Assembly: GCF_016424485.1 (NCBI RefSeq)
Contig: NZ_JAELUP010000001.1
Coordinates: forward strand, 1 to 64,000
Length of the DNA: 64,000 bases
Direction: 5' to 3'
Source: Paenibacillus roseus
GTDB lineage: Bacteria; Bacillota; Bacilli; Paenibacillales; Paenibacillaceae
The notes under the pieces are model-generated. The model searched no databases. It was not told the DNA's origin and saw only the letters and a program-made list of their open reading frames with translations. Below are positions 42,719 through 51,560 of the stretch, piece after piece. The translations under genes and the position numbers were made by a program. The stretch's first letter is position 1. Each line of letters begins with the position of its first letter.

Positions 42719-43786
42719 TTAAGCGTTTTGGTCAGATGTCTGACTAGCGAGTTCCTTATGAACAATCGGTGCTACTTTTGTTCCGAGAAGCTCAATTGTA
42801 CGAAGCAAATCACGATGCGGCAACGAACTGAAATCGACGTACATCATGAATCGTGTTAAGCCCAGGTTCTTGTGCAGCAGTACGATCTTCTCTGCAACAT
42901 ATTCGTGGTCTCCAACATAGAGTGCGCCATGAAGGTCACGAGCTACATCGTACGAGTTACGTGTATAAGAAGCCCAGCCTCGCTCCCGTCCAATCTGGTT
43001 CATTTGAGCAGCCATGACAGGGAAATATCGTTCTGCTGCTTCATGTGTTGTATCTGAGATAAAGCCATGAGAATGCGTAGCAATTTGCAGCTTATTCGGA
43101 TCATGACCTGCTCTTACAGCAGCTTCCTTATATAGCTCCACCAAGGGAGCAAATCGCTCTGGCATGCCTCCAAGAATGGAGAAAACAATTGGAAGTCCAA
43201 GCAAGCCTGCTCGAATAGCAGAGTCAGGACTGCCGCCCGTGCCAATCCAGATAGGTAAAGACTCCTGTTGCGCCCGAGGGTAGATGCCCATATTATCAAT
43301 CGCCGGGCGATGTCCACCAGACCAAGTTACCTTTTCAAAAGCACGAATCTTCAACAACAGTTCTAATTTCTCTTCAAATAACTGCTCATAATCGTTCAAA
43401 TCATAGCCGAATAGCGGAAACGACTCAATGAACGAACCCCGTCCGGCCATAATCTCTGCTCGCCCGTTAGAAAGTCCATCCAGCGTTGCAAAGTCCTCAT
43501 ATACCCTCACCGGATCATCCGAAGAAAGAACCGTCACTGCGCTTGATAGACGAATATGCTTCGTAGTGGCGGCAGCAGTCGCCAAAATCACAGCTGGTGA
43601 AGAGCTTGAGTAATCGACTCGATGATGCTCTCCGATAGCATAAACGTCAAGACCAACTTGATCGGCTAATTGTATCTCTTCCATCGCTTGTCGCAGTCTC
43701 TCAGAATGCGCAACACCATCATTTTGCGGATTTGCATGGAGGAAGGTACTGATTCCAATCTCCATCGTTTTCGTTTGATTGCTCAT
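42719..43786 (-). CDS. Luciferase-like FMN-dependent oxidoreductase
   Basis: The 355-residue protein is an LLM-class (bacterial luciferase-like) flavin monooxygenase: MEIGISTFLHANPQND at the start, DVYAIGEHHRVDYSSSSPAV (about 48-67), HIRLSSAVTVLSSDDPVRVYEDFATLD (core LSSAVTVLSSDDP), and GRGSFIESFPLFG. The fold is a TIM barrel using reduced FMN. Substrate unknown; relatives oxidise small organic compounds. The ATG at 43786 follows a GGAGAGAG site. An operator shared with arsR and the MFS pump lies at 43828-43851. Together they suggest an inducible detoxification unit. Confidence 0.9.
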   Translation of the reverse strand: MSNQTKTMEIGISTFLHANPQNDGVAHSERLRQAMEEIQLADQVGLDVYAIGEHHRVDYSSSSPAVILATAAATTKHIRLSSAVTVLSSDDPVRVYEDFATLDGLSNGRAEIMAGRGSFIESFPLFGYDLNDYEQLFEEKLELLLKIRAFEKVTWSGGHRPAIDNMGIYPRAQQESLPIWIGTGGSPDSAIRAGLLGLPIVFSILGGMPERFAPLVELYKEAAVRAGHDPNKLQIATHSHGFISDTTHEAAERYFPVMAAQMNQIGRERGWASYTRNSYDVARDLHGALYVGDHEYVAEKIVLLHKNLGLTRFMMYVDFSSLPHRDLLRTIELLGTKVAPIVHKELASQTSDQNA

Positions 43787-43827
43787 GGTCACTCTCTCCT
43801 TCTTGATATGGATAGTTTGAAATTCAA

Positions 43828-43851
43828 TTCTATATTTCTAAATCTATAGAA
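43828..43851. promoter_or_regulatory. ArsR-type operator 2 (luciferase-like gene)
   Basis: A perfect inverted repeat TTCTATA-N10-TATAGAA between the arsR stop and the oxidoreductase start. Confidence 0.8.
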
Positions 43852-43867
43852 ATTATTGATAAAAAAA

Positions 43868-44149
43868 TTACGCCAACAAATAGGGCGCAAATTTTTCCGC
43901 TATTTCTCGATTGACGCTATAATGAATATACGATCCACTCTTACGAAAATCAATCAAGCCAGAGTCCGTCAATTGCTTTAGATGATGCGACAGCGTGGAA
44001 CCAGCCACCGATTCAAGCTTTTCACCGATGGCAGTAAAGCATAAATTACTTTCGCTCGCGAGCAATAAAGCAATTTTCAGTCGGGTAGGCTCTCCCAAAG
44101 CTTTATATATTTTAACCACTTGTCCAATTTCATGATGAATTTCCTTCAT
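43868..44149 (-). CDS. ArsR-family transcriptional regulator
   Basis: The 93-residue winged-helix protein has the ArsR DNA-binding helix VAGSTLSHHLKQLTDSGLID (about 46-65) after KALGEPTRLKIALLL. The cysteine in SNLCFTAI is at the place where metal-sensing members have CVC, but only one Cys is present, so an organic inducer is more likely than a metal. The ATG at 44149 has GGGAGGTGA upstream. A related operator lies just upstream (44171-44194), so it probably represses itself along with the two following genes. Confidence 0.92.
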   Translation of the reverse strand: MKEIHHEIGQVVKIYKALGEPTRLKIALLLASESNLCFTAIGEKLESVAGSTLSHHLKQLTDSGLIDFRKSGSYIHYSVNREIAEKFAPYLLA

Positions 44150-44170
44150 TACGATCACCTCCCAAATCAT

Positions 44171-44194
44171 TTCTATAGTTATATAACTGTCGAA
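44171..44194. promoter_or_regulatory. ArsR-type operator 3 (arsR gene)
   Basis: TTCTATA-N10-TGTCGAA; the left arm is exact and the right arm diverges, matching the spacing of operators 1 and 2. Confidence 0.65.
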
Positions 44195-44240
44195 ACAAAT
44201 GATATCACTATATCGTTCAAAAGTAAAGGAGATTAATTAC

Positions 44241-44456
44241 GGCTCAACTTAAAAATTAGTGGTTGACATCGAGGAGATAGCAGCGAAGGGGCAGAGGAAT
44301 TCTGGAGAAACGAACGTGGTCGCCTTTAAAGCCCGATTCCCCCTGCAAGCCTCTATCATAATAAAGGAATCGGGCTTTAACAGCGATCGGAAGAATCCTC
44401 TGCCACGCAGCGTCCCCCTCCACCTAGAGGCCAACCACTAATTTTTGTTTTGAGCC
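44241..44456. repeat. Intact MITE, copy A (216 bp)
   Basis: Terminal inverted repeats GGCTCAA...ATTAGTGGTTG bound a long imperfect palindrome with paired GCAGAGGAATTCT/AGAATCCTCTGC and inner AAGCCCGATTCC/GGAATCGGGCTT. Flanks show an eight-base duplication with one mismatch (TTAATTAC / TTAATTAA). No gene is encoded. It lies between arsR and merR. Confidence 0.9.
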
Positions 44457-44606
44457 TTAATTAAAAGGAACTTTCTTGTTAAAAAAGCAGGAGACGCTGC
44501 AAGGTGTTGCTTATTGGACTTGCAACATGATTCTCATATAGAATGGAAGAACGGAAACACAATATGATGAAGATGGACTGCTTGCTTAAGGAGGTTTCGG
44601 ATCGAC

Positions 44607-44996
44607 ATGAACAAACGATATACAATTGGGCAAGCCGCAGAAGCGACGGGCTTGTCCATACACACTTTAAGGTATTATGAGAAGGAAGGGATTTTGCCAT
44701 TCATCAAAAGAACGGAAAGCGGCATTCGCATTTTCGATGATGAGGATATACAGCGGATCGAGTTTCTCAATTGCCTTCGTAATACCGGGATGCCGATTCA
44801 TCAGCTTAAGGAGTACGTGGACCTCGCCTTGCAGGGGGATAAAACAATTGACGAACGCGTGCGCATGCTTGAAAATCAAAAAGAAAAGGTCGAACATGAA
44901 ATGAATGTTCTGAAGTCCTACATCGATATGATTAATTATAAAACCGATCTGTATTCTAAATTAAAAAATGAAATGACGAAAGCGCATCTGCAGTAA
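44607..44996 (+). CDS. MerR-family transcriptional regulator
   Basis: The 129-residue protein has an N-terminal MerR HTH (YTIGQAAEATGLSIHTLRYY, then EKEGILPFIKRTESGIRIF) and a C-terminal dimerisation coiled coil (MLENQKEKVEHEMNVLKSYI). There is no cysteine set for metals. It resembles AdhR/YyaN-type regulators that respond to electrophiles or other small molecules. AAGGAGG precedes the ATG. The next gene has a MerR-type promoter with a 19-base spacer, its likely target. Confidence 0.93.
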   Translation: MNKRYTIGQAAEATGLSIHTLRYYEKEGILPFIKRTESGIRIFDDEDIQRIEFLNCLRNTGMPIHQLKEYVDLALQGDKTIDERVRMLENQKEKVEHEMNVLKSYIDMINYKTDLYSKLKNEMTKAHLQ

Positions 44997-45041
44997 CCGA
45001 CCGTGCATAGCTGAATGGACTTTAAAAGAATAGTTTTACCC

Positions 45042-45072
45042 TTGACCTAGAGTGAACTCTAGGGTGTATGAT
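45042..45072 (+). promoter_or_regulatory. MerR-type promoter of the SDR gene
   Basis: TTGACC (45042-45047) and TATGAT (45067-45072) are separated by 19 bases, two more than the sigma-A optimum. The spacer holds the palindrome CTAGAGTGAACTCTAG. This is the classic arrangement in which a MerR protein untwists DNA to activate transcription. Confidence 0.9.
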
Positions 45073-45128
45073 GAAATCGTACGGGTTATACTACTATACT
45101 AGCTTTTAAAGTTCAGGAGGTTATTGAA

Positions 45129-45866
45129 ATGGCTAATAAAACGGCGATAATAACAGGTGCGAGCAGCGGTATCGGAGAAGCAACGGCAAAAGAGCTTGCG
45201 AGAAGCGGGATTAGACTTATGCTGGCAGCGCGTCGGGAAGATCGGCTGGTTCAATTGAAAAAGGAAATCGAAGCTCTCGGCGGTCAAGCTGAGTATCGGG
45301 TCACAGATGTAACCTCCCGAGCAGATATGGAGTCACTGGCTCAAGCGACAATCGAGGCTTATGGCCAAATCGATATTTTGGTCAATAATGCGGGTTTAAT
45401 GCCACTTTCCTATATTAGAAGCCTGAAGGTGGATGAATGGGACCGCATGATTGATGTGAATATTAAAGGCGTCTTGTATGGTATTGCGGCGGTACTCCCT
45501 CATATGGAAGAGAGGAATGAGGGCCATATTATTAACGTTTCTTCCGTAGCCGGTCACGAGATTGCACCAAGCGGCGCGGTATATTCCGCTACGAAATTTG
45601 CCGTTCGCACCCTTACGGAAGGCTTGCGCAAAGAACTGCGACCTGATCAAAATATTCGCACAACGATCATTAGTCCCGGAGCAGTCGATACAGAGCTGAC
45701 GCACAGCATTACCGATACGAATGTTAAAACGGTTATGTCGGGATTTCTCAATAAAATTGTTCCGCTGAAAGGCGAGGATATCGCCGCAGCCATCCGGTAT
45801 GCGATTGAACAGCCAACCTCTGTTTCGATCAACGAAATTATTGTTCGCCCAACTTCACAGCCATAA
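45129..45866 (+). CDS. Short-chain dehydrogenase/reductase
   Basis: This 245-residue classical SDR has the cofactor motif TGASSGIGEA (9-18), NNAG (86-89), and catalytic Ser139, Tyr152 and Lys156 (YSATK). Arg35-Arg36 after the second strand (LAARRED) suggests NADP(H). It reduces or oxidises a carbonyl/alcohol pair; the substrate is unknown. The AGGAGG site lies seven bases before the ATG. It is controlled by the MerR-type promoter just upstream. Confidence 0.94.
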   Translation: MANKTAIITGASSGIGEATAKELARSGIRLMLAARREDRLVQLKKEIEALGGQAEYRVTDVTSRADMESLAQATIEAYGQIDILVNNAGLMPLSYIRSLKVDEWDRMIDVNIKGVLYGIAAVLPHMEERNEGHIINVSSVAGHEIAPSGAVYSATKFAVRTLTEGLRKELRPDQNIRTTIISPGAVDTELTHSITDTNVKTVMSGFLNKIVPLKGEDIAAAIRYAIEQPTSVSINEIIVRPTSQP

Positions 45867-45875
45867 TAGATGGAA

Positions 45876-45913
45876 ACAGCCCCGTCTCTGGCAGATAATA
45901 CTGCAAGGCGGGG
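45876..45913 (+). terminator. Terminator of the SDR gene
   Basis: AGCCCCGTC / GGCGGGGCT stem followed by TTTTCG. It could also serve the convergent gene at 45946. Confidence 0.75.
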
Positions 45914-45945
45914 CTTTTCGCGAATAATAATTCCAGTGCCGGACG

Positions 45946-46767
45946 TTACATCTTCAAATAGCTTCTAATATTCTCCTTAAGCGGAGTTAATGGACGGCCC
46001 GCCAGACTCATTAATCGCTCCAGATCATAGGACGTCGAAACGGTGTCAATTTTGCTGAGAAAACCGTAAATCCAATGCCTGATTTCATCATCTTCACGAA
46101 GATAGATGGGAATGCCTGAGAGTTCCGAGAGGATGGAGGCGATTTCGCCAAAGGTCCATGATACCGGCGCAACGAGTTCATAAGTTTTGTTGTGATGGCC
46201 TTCTCCTGCTAAGACGGCTGCGGTGGCGACAGCGAGATCATCGCGGGCAACGGCATTGAATCTCCAGGTTCCCGGGAGCACTTTAAAGGCGCCGTCCGCT
46301 ATAGCATTCTTCAGATTAAGCGCCTCGAGAAAATCCATATACAATCCATTACGGAGAAATGTATACGGAATTCCGGCAGCGCGGATTGCGTGCTCGGTTG
46401 CCAAATGCAGATGCGTCAGCGGGATATCGCTGTTTTCAGGGAAAGCGAAGCTGGTATACAGCACGTGGCTGACGGCTAATTTTTTGGCGACTTCAACGAC
46501 ATGGACATGCTGCCGCAGCCGGACGATATCATCCGGGTTTGGACTTGAAATAAGCAGCAAGCGGGAAACGCCGGCGAGTGCTTGCTCGATCGAGTCGGGA
46601 CGATCGTAATCGCAATAACGTACCTCGATTCCCTGGGCAGCCAAGTCTTTCCCGGCCTCGATGTCGCGAACACAAGCAATGATTTGCTCGGCAGGAACAA
46701 GCAGCTTAAGCTGCTTCATAATTAGACGGCCCAACTTGCCGCTGGCGCCAGTAATGGCAATGGACAT
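45946..46767 (-). CDS. NmrA-like NAD(P)H:quinone reductase
   Basis: The 273-residue protein is an atypical SDR of the NmrA/QorB (QOR2) type: the Rossmann motif ITGASGKLGRLI (4-15), YCDYDRPDSIEQAL, LLLISSPN and the segment GIPYTFLRNGLYMDF. It lacks the YxxxK pair. Such proteins reduce quinones with NADPH or sense redox state. GGAGCC lies near the ATG. A perfect palindrome at 46791-46806 in its promoter matches one before the marR gene, so the pair forms a regulator-target unit for quinone or oxidant stress. Confidence 0.9.
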   Translation of the reverse strand: MSIAITGASGKLGRLIMKQLKLLVPAEQIIACVRDIEAGKDLAAQGIEVRYCDYDRPDSIEQALAGVSRLLLISSPNPDDIVRLRQHVHVVEVAKKLAVSHVLYTSFAFPENSDIPLTHLHLATEHAIRAAGIPYTFLRNGLYMDFLEALNLKNAIADGAFKVLPGTWRFNAVARDDLAVATAAVLAGEGHHNKTYELVAPVSWTFGEIASILSELSGIPIYLREDDEIRHWIYGFLSKIDTVSTSYDLERLMSLAGRPLTPLKENIRSYLKM

Positions 46768-46790
46768 AAGATAGGGCTCCTTCTATTTTT

Positions 46791-46806
46791 AGTTAAGTGC
46801 TTAACT
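46791..46806. promoter_or_regulatory. MarR operator in the quinone reductase promoter
   Basis: AGTTAAG-TG-CTTAACT is a perfect palindrome and is nearly repeated at 47518-47531 before marR. Confidence 0.8.
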
Positions 46807-46824
46807 AATTAGATAAAAAAATAT

Positions 46825-47038
46825 GGCTCAACCTAAACATTAGTGGTTGACATTTAAGGAGATAGCAGCGAAGGGGCAGAGGAATTCTGGAGAAACGAAC
46901 GTGGTCGCCTTTTAAGCCCGATTCCCCCTGCAAACCCCTATCCTATAAAGGAATCGGGCTTAAACAGCGATCGGAAGAATCCTCTGCCACGCAGCGTCCC
47001 CTTCACCTAGAGCTCAACCGCTAATTTGGTTTTGAGCC
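46825..47038. repeat. Intact MITE, copy B (214 bp)
   Basis: About 90% like copy A, same orientation, with an exact eight-base target duplication AAAAATAT on both sides (46817-46824 and 47039-47046). It lies between the marR gene and its probable target and may separate their transcription. Confidence 0.92.
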
Positions 47039-47048
47039 AAAAATATCG

Positions 47049-47504
47049 TTATCTATTTTTTACTTTTTGAAGCAAAGCAAGAAGCTGATGCAGCTCCTGT
47101 TCATCCAGGGCTTGCAATTTTTGAGCGATTTGCTGCCGGTTAGCGGGCAGATGCCGAAGCAGCAGGCTTTGACCTTCTCTTGTAATGGTGATCACGGATT
47201 TTCTCCCGTCCGTAGGATGAGCATCGCGGCGAATCAAGCCGTCGTTTTCCAGCGGGGTCAGCAGCAGGCTGATATTGGCTTTGGTAACGCCAATTTTTTG
47301 GGCAAGCCTGGAAGGGAGTAAAGTTCCGCCTTCTTTCATCAGCTCGACCAAAATTCGGATACGCGCTCCGTTTAACCCCTGAGCGTGCCAATATTTTTCC
47401 GATACGTCCACCAACACCGCGGTCGTCTCCACAAGAGTGAAAAATACTTGCGCCGGCAAAGGCAAATCCAAGACGTAATGCTGAACATCCTTCAAAACAA
47501 TCAC
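47049..47504 (-). CDS. MarR-family transcriptional regulator
   Basis: This 151-residue winged-helix regulator has the recognition helix in RLAQKIGVTKANISLLLTPL (about 83-102) and the wing GLIRRDAHPTDGRKSVITIT with the conserved D-x-R core. No cysteine is present for thiol sensing. An operator-like palindrome precedes it, so it probably represses itself and the quinone reductase downstream. The MITE copy B lies between the two genes. Confidence 0.92.
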   Translation of the reverse strand: MIVLKDVQHYVLDLPLPAQVFFTLVETTAVLVDVSEKYWHAQGLNGARIRILVELMKEGGTLLPSRLAQKIGVTKANISLLLTPLENDGLIRRDAHPTDGRKSVITITREGQSLLLRHLPANRQQIAQKLQALDEQELHQLLALLQKVKNR

Positions 47505-47517
47505 ATCCCGAAATTGA

Positions 47518-47531
47518 TTAAGTCCTTAACT
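47518..47531. promoter_or_regulatory. MarR operator in its own promoter
   Basis: TTAAG-TC-CTTAA with flanking CT matches the palindrome before the quinone reductase (AGTTAAG-TG-CTTAACT). Confidence 0.75.
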
Positions 47532-47789
47532 ACTTTTAATGTAACCGGAAACGATAGATTTGTCAAAGACAGTAAGACCGATTACAGCTCTTCGGATGGC
47601 ATTCATTCGTTTGAGAAATATCCCTTTTATCGCTTTATAACAAAAAGTAATAAATCTTTAAATATTTCTTATAGTCAAATTATCGATGAATATATTGAAC
47701 CTTGCCGAATACTGCTGTAGTATTTTAATTAAGATGAAAACAAAGTAACGTGGTCGGATTTTCTAACGATTGATGCGAGGTGGATGTTG

Positions 47790-49658
47790 TTGCAACTTCA
47801 AGTGACGAATAGTCCGTTTACGAGCGAGCAGGCGGAATTAATCAACAAGCTGCTCCCGACATTGACGGAAACGCAAAAGAATTGGCTGAGCGGATATTTG
47901 GCCTTCTACCGTGCAGGAGAAGAGGCTGCGGCTGTAGCTGTGCCGGAAGCAGGCGCTGTATCCGTTGTTGAGTTGGAGGCTCTTGCTGCCCAAGCCTCGG
48001 CTGCATCGCAAGGGCCGCGTGATGCCACGATATTATTCGGGTCGCAGACCGGCAATTCACAGAGACTGGCTGGACGATTGGCAGATAAGCTGAAAGGCCA
48101 GGGCTTTGAGGTAACCTTGTCTGCAATGAATCAATACAAGACGAACAATTTGAAAAAAGCAGGCTACCTGTTTGTACTCGTCAGTACACATGGCGAAGGC
48201 GATCCGCCGGACAATGCCCTGACATTCTATGAATTTTTGCATAGCAAGCGCGCACCGAAGCTGGACGGCACGAAGTTCTCCGTACTGGCGCTCGGGGATA
48301 CCTCGTATGAGTTTTTCTGCAAGACTGGTCAGGATTTCGATGCCCGGCTCACCGAGCTTGGCGCAGAGCGGATCGCAGACCGCGTCGATTGCGATGTCGA
48401 TTTCGAAGATGCTGCCGCAGGCTGGATTGCAGCGGTAACCGGCGTACTCCTTGCGGCGGCCGCGCCTGCATCTGCGCCGCAGGCTGCGGTCATAGCTGCT
48501 GATTCACTGGCTGCTGTCCAAGGCGAGTCCGTGTATACACGAGCGAATCCGTTTATGGCTGAAGTGCTGGAGAATCTGAATCTTAACGGCAGAGGCTCAG
48601 ACCGTGAGACGCGCCACCTGGAACTGTCGCTGGAAGGTTCAGGCTTGTCCTACGAGCCTGGCGATGCGGTAGGCGTATACCCGCAGAATGATCCTGCTCT
48701 GGTGGACGACATTATTGCGTTCCTGCAATGGAATCCGGAAGACGCCGTAGTAACTGGCAAAGCAGGCGAGACCTCATCGCTGCGCGAAGCGTTGCTGCAT
48801 CATTATGAGATCACAGTACTGACCAAGCCGCTGCTTGAAAAAGCAGTCGCCTTTAGCGGCAGCGCCAAGCTGGCAGAACTGGTGAAGCCTGAAAATAAAG
48901 ATAGTTTGAGAGCTTATGTGAGCGGGCGGGATGTGCTTGATCTGCTTCGCGATTTTGAGCCATGGACGCTTGGCAGCGGAGATCTTGCCAATGTGCTTCG
49001 CAAGCTGCCGCCGCGGCTGTACTCCATTGCGAGCAGCCTGAATTCTCACCCGGATGAAGTGCATCTTACAATCCGCAAAGTCGAATACGAAGCCCATGGA
49101 CGAGAGCGCAAGGGCGTGTGCTCCGTTTATGCCTCAGAACGGCTCGAGCCGGGGGACAAGCTGCCGATCTTTATACAGCAGAACCCGAACTTCAAGCCGC
49201 CGGTTAACCCGGACACGCCGGTCATCATGGTCGGACCGGGTACAGGCGTAGCGCCGTTCCGGGCTTTCCTGGAGGACCGCGAGGAACTTGGGGCAGCAGG
49301 GAAAGCATGGCTGCTCTATGGAGACCGGCATTTCGTAACGGACTTCCTGTATCAGACGGACTGGCAGCGCATGCTTAATGACGGGGTGCTGACGAAGCTG
49401 GACGTAGCGTTCTCCCGGGACACGGAAGAGAAGGTCTATGTGCAGCAGCGGATGCTGGAGAACGGTCGGGAGCTTTACAAGTGGCTGGAGGAAGGCGCGC
49501 ATGTGTATGTATGCGGAGACGAAAAGCATATGGCGCATGATGTGCAGGCGGCGTTGCTGGATATTATCGGACAGCATGGCGGCAAATCCCCGGAAGGAGC
49601 GGCAGCGTACCTGACAGAATTGCAGGAGCAGGGACGCTACCAGCGTGATGTGTACTGA
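47790..49658 (+). CDS. cysJ: Sulfite reductase flavoprotein alpha subunit
   Basis: The 622-residue flavoprotein passes electrons from NADPH through FAD and FMN to the CysI subunit. Domains in order are a short N-terminal extension (LNSPF-type, here TNSPFTSEQAELINKLLPTL), a flavodoxin FMN domain (ILFGSQTGNSQRLAGRLADK, about 87-106; STHGEGDPPDNA), an FAD-binding region (RLYSIASSL) and an NADPH module (MVGPGTGVAPFRAFLE, later YVCGDEKHMAHDV). The TTG at 47790 gives MQLQVTNSPF, the normal family start, with AGGTGG six bases upstream; an ATG at 47784 is the alternative. It forms an operon with cysI for assimilatory sulfate reduction. Confidence 0.96.
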   Translation: MQLQVTNSPFTSEQAELINKLLPTLTETQKNWLSGYLAFYRAGEEAAAVAVPEAGAVSVVELEALAAQASAASQGPRDATILFGSQTGNSQRLAGRLADKLKGQGFEVTLSAMNQYKTNNLKKAGYLFVLVSTHGEGDPPDNALTFYEFLHSKRAPKLDGTKFSVLALGDTSYEFFCKTGQDFDARLTELGAERIADRVDCDVDFEDAAAGWIAAVTGVLLAAAAPASAPQAAVIAADSLAAVQGESVYTRANPFMAEVLENLNLNGRGSDRETRHLELSLEGSGLSYEPGDAVGVYPQNDPALVDDIIAFLQWNPEDAVVTGKAGETSSLREALLHHYEITVLTKPLLEKAVAFSGSAKLAELVKPENKDSLRAYVSGRDVLDLLRDFEPWTLGSGDLANVLRKLPPRLYSIASSLNSHPDEVHLTIRKVEYEAHGRERKGVCSVYASERLEPGDKLPIFIQQNPNFKPPVNPDTPVIMVGPGTGVAPFRAFLEDREELGAAGKAWLLYGDRHFVTDFLYQTDWQRMLNDGVLTKLDVAFSRDTEEKVYVQQRMLENGRELYKWLEEGAHVYVCGDEKHMAHDVQAALLDIIGQHGGKSPEGAAAYLTELQEQGRYQRDVY

Positions 49659-49755
49659 TAGTTAAGCAATTTGCAGAGCGCGCGGCAGATCATACCGCGC
49701 TTCCGATAGAGGCATTAAGCATGATTTCATCATGCGGGCAAAGGAGTTAACAGCG

Positions 49756-51489
49756 ATGGCAAAAAACCATAAGGCAGAGCCAATCGGCGGACCGCCGAGC
49801 GACGTGGAGCATTTAAAGAAGGAAAGCAATTATTTGCGGGGGTCATTGACCGATTCCCTGTCCAACCGGATTACAGGCGGCTTGCCTGAACTGGATAACC
49901 GGCTGCTGAAATTCCACGGCAGCTACATGCAGGATGACCGTGACTACCGCAATGAGCGGGAAAAGCAAAAGCTGGAGCCATACTTTCAGTTCATGCTCCG
50001 TGTCGTGACTCCGGGCGGCTTATCGACGCCTGCACAATGGCTCGTTATGGATGAGTTGGCGGAGAAATACGGTACGGGCAGCATCCGCTTGACGACGCGC
50101 CAGGCATTCCAGCTTCATGGTGTGCTGAAATGGAATTTGAAAAAGACAATTCAGGAGATCAATACTGCGCTGTTGACCACACTGGCCGCTTGCGGCGACG
50201 TGAGCCGCAACGTGATGTGCAATCCGAATCCGTATCAATCCGAGATTCACAGTGAGGTTTACTATTGGTCGCAGCAACTCACCACGCATCTGGCGCCCAA
50301 GACGCCTGCCTATCATGAAATCTGGCTGGACGGCGAGAAGGTAGTAGACAGTCTGGAGCAAAATGGTGGAACCGTTGAAGTAGAGCCAATTTACGGTCCT
50401 GTCTATCTGCCGCGGAAATTCAAGATTGGAATTGCGGTGCCGCCGTCTAATGATGTGGATGTCTACTCGCAGGATCTTGGTTTTATTGCGATTGTTGAGG
50501 ACGGCAAGCTGGCCGGCTTCAACGTCACTGTCGGCGGCGGCATGGGTATGACCCATGGAGATACGGCGACATACCCGCAGCTTGCCAAATTAATCGGTTT
50601 TGTAACGCCGGATCGCATTCTGGATGTAGCGGAGAAGACCGTTACCATTCAACGCGATTACGGCAACCGTTCCATACGGAAAAATGCCCGCTTCAAATAT
50701 ACCATTGACCGTCATGGTCTGGATTGGTTTGTGGACGAATTGCATGATCGCTTGGGCTGGGAGCTTGCGCCTGCGCGTGAATTTACATTCGAGCATACCG
50801 GCGACCGTTACGGCTGGATTAAAGGCAAGGACGGCAGATGGAACCTGACGCTCTATGTTGAAAGCGGACGAATCGCAGATACGGAAGGGTATCCGCTCAA
50901 GACGGCGCTTCGGGAAATCGCGAAGATGCATACCGGAGATTTCCGCCTGACGGCGAACCAGAACCTGATGATCGCGAACGTAACCAGCCAGAAGAAGAGC
51001 AAAATTGTTGCGCTTCTGAAGGGGTACGGGATTGCCGAAGGAACCCAGTACTCTGCTCTGCGGCGCAGCGCGCTGTCTTGTGTGGCGCTGCCGACCTGCG
51101 GTCTGGCGATGGCTGAGGCGGAGCGGTATTTGCCGACGCTGATCGAGAAGCTGGAGCCGATACTGGAGGAAGCGGGCCTGCGTGATGAAGAGATTAATAT
51201 TCGTATGACCGGCTGTCCGAACGGCTGCGCGCGTCCTGCGCTGGGCGAGATTGCATTCATCGGCAAGTCGCCGGGCAAGTACAATATGTACATGGGGGCC
51301 GGATTCTCTGGTGATCGTCTGAGCAAGCTCTACCGTGAAAATATCGGCGAAGATGAAATTATCGATACCTTGAAGCCAATCATAGACCGCTATGCGGCGG
51401 AGCGTGACAGTGGCGAACATTTTGGCGATTTCGTTGTCCGGACAGGCTACGTTCAGGTTGTGACGGACGGCACCAATTTCCACGCTTAA
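49756..51489 (+). CDS. cysI: Sulfite reductase hemoprotein beta subunit
   Basis: The 577-residue siroheme protein reduces sulfite to sulfide with six electrons from CysJ. The cysteines that bind the [4Fe-4S]-siroheme centre are all present: Cys442 and Cys448 ([12 protein letters not shown]) and Cys487 and Cys491 ([10 protein letters not shown]). Ferredoxin-like substrate residues occur in [18 protein letters not shown] lies nine bases before the ATG at 49756; a further in-frame ATG eight codons earlier lacks a site. It ends before an 18-bp terminator stem shared with the convergent MFS gene. Confidence 0.97.
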   Translation: MAKNHKAEPIGGPPSDVEHLKKESNYLRGSLTDSLSNRITGGLPELDNRLLKFHGSYMQDDRDYRNEREKQKLEPYFQFMLRVVTPGGLSTPAQWLVMDELAEKYGTGSIRLTTRQAFQLHGVLKWNLKKTIQEINTALLTTLAACGDVSRNVMCNPNPYQSEIHSEVYYWSQQLTTHLAPKTPAYHEIWLDGEKVVDSLEQNGGTVEVEPIYGPVYLPRKFKIGIAVPPSNDVDVYSQDLGFIAIVEDGKLAGFNVTVGGGMGMTHGDTATYPQLAKLIGFVTPDRILDVAEKTVTIQRDYGNRSIRKNARFKYTIDRHGLDWFVDELHDRLGWELAPAREFTFEHTGDRYGWIKGKDGRWNLTLYVESGRIADTEGYPLKTALREIAKMHTGDFRLTANQNLMIANVTSQKKSKIVALLKGYGIAEGTQYSALRRSALSCVALPTCGLAMAEAERYLPTLIEKLEPILEEAGLRDEEINIRMTGCPNGCARPALGEIAFIGKSPGKYNMYMGAGFSGDRLSKLYRENIGEDEIIDTLKPIIDRYAAERDSGEHFGDFVVRTGYVQVVTDGTNFHA

Positions 51490-51503
51490 AATGTTGCAAC
51501 ATA

Positions 51504-51542
51504 AAAATGGCGGTGCAGAAGCAACTTCTGCACCGCCATTTT
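51504..51542. terminator. Bidirectional terminator, 18-bp perfect stem
   Basis: AAAATGGCGGTGCAGAAG pairs fully with CTTCTGCACCGCCATTTT around a CAA loop, serving cysI and the convergent transporter gene. Confidence 0.95.
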
Positions 51543-51560
51543 CTATTGTAAACCAACTCA

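Noticed and set aside
5195..47038. CRISPR-like repeats
   Set aside because: The repeats are four dispersed ~215-bp palindromic MITE copies with target duplications, not short regularly spaced units, and no cas genes are present.
47505..47783. Small gene between marR and cysJ
   Set aside because: A short frame (ending EYIEPCRILL) is open but has no start with a ribosome site, and the stretch more likely holds the two promoters.
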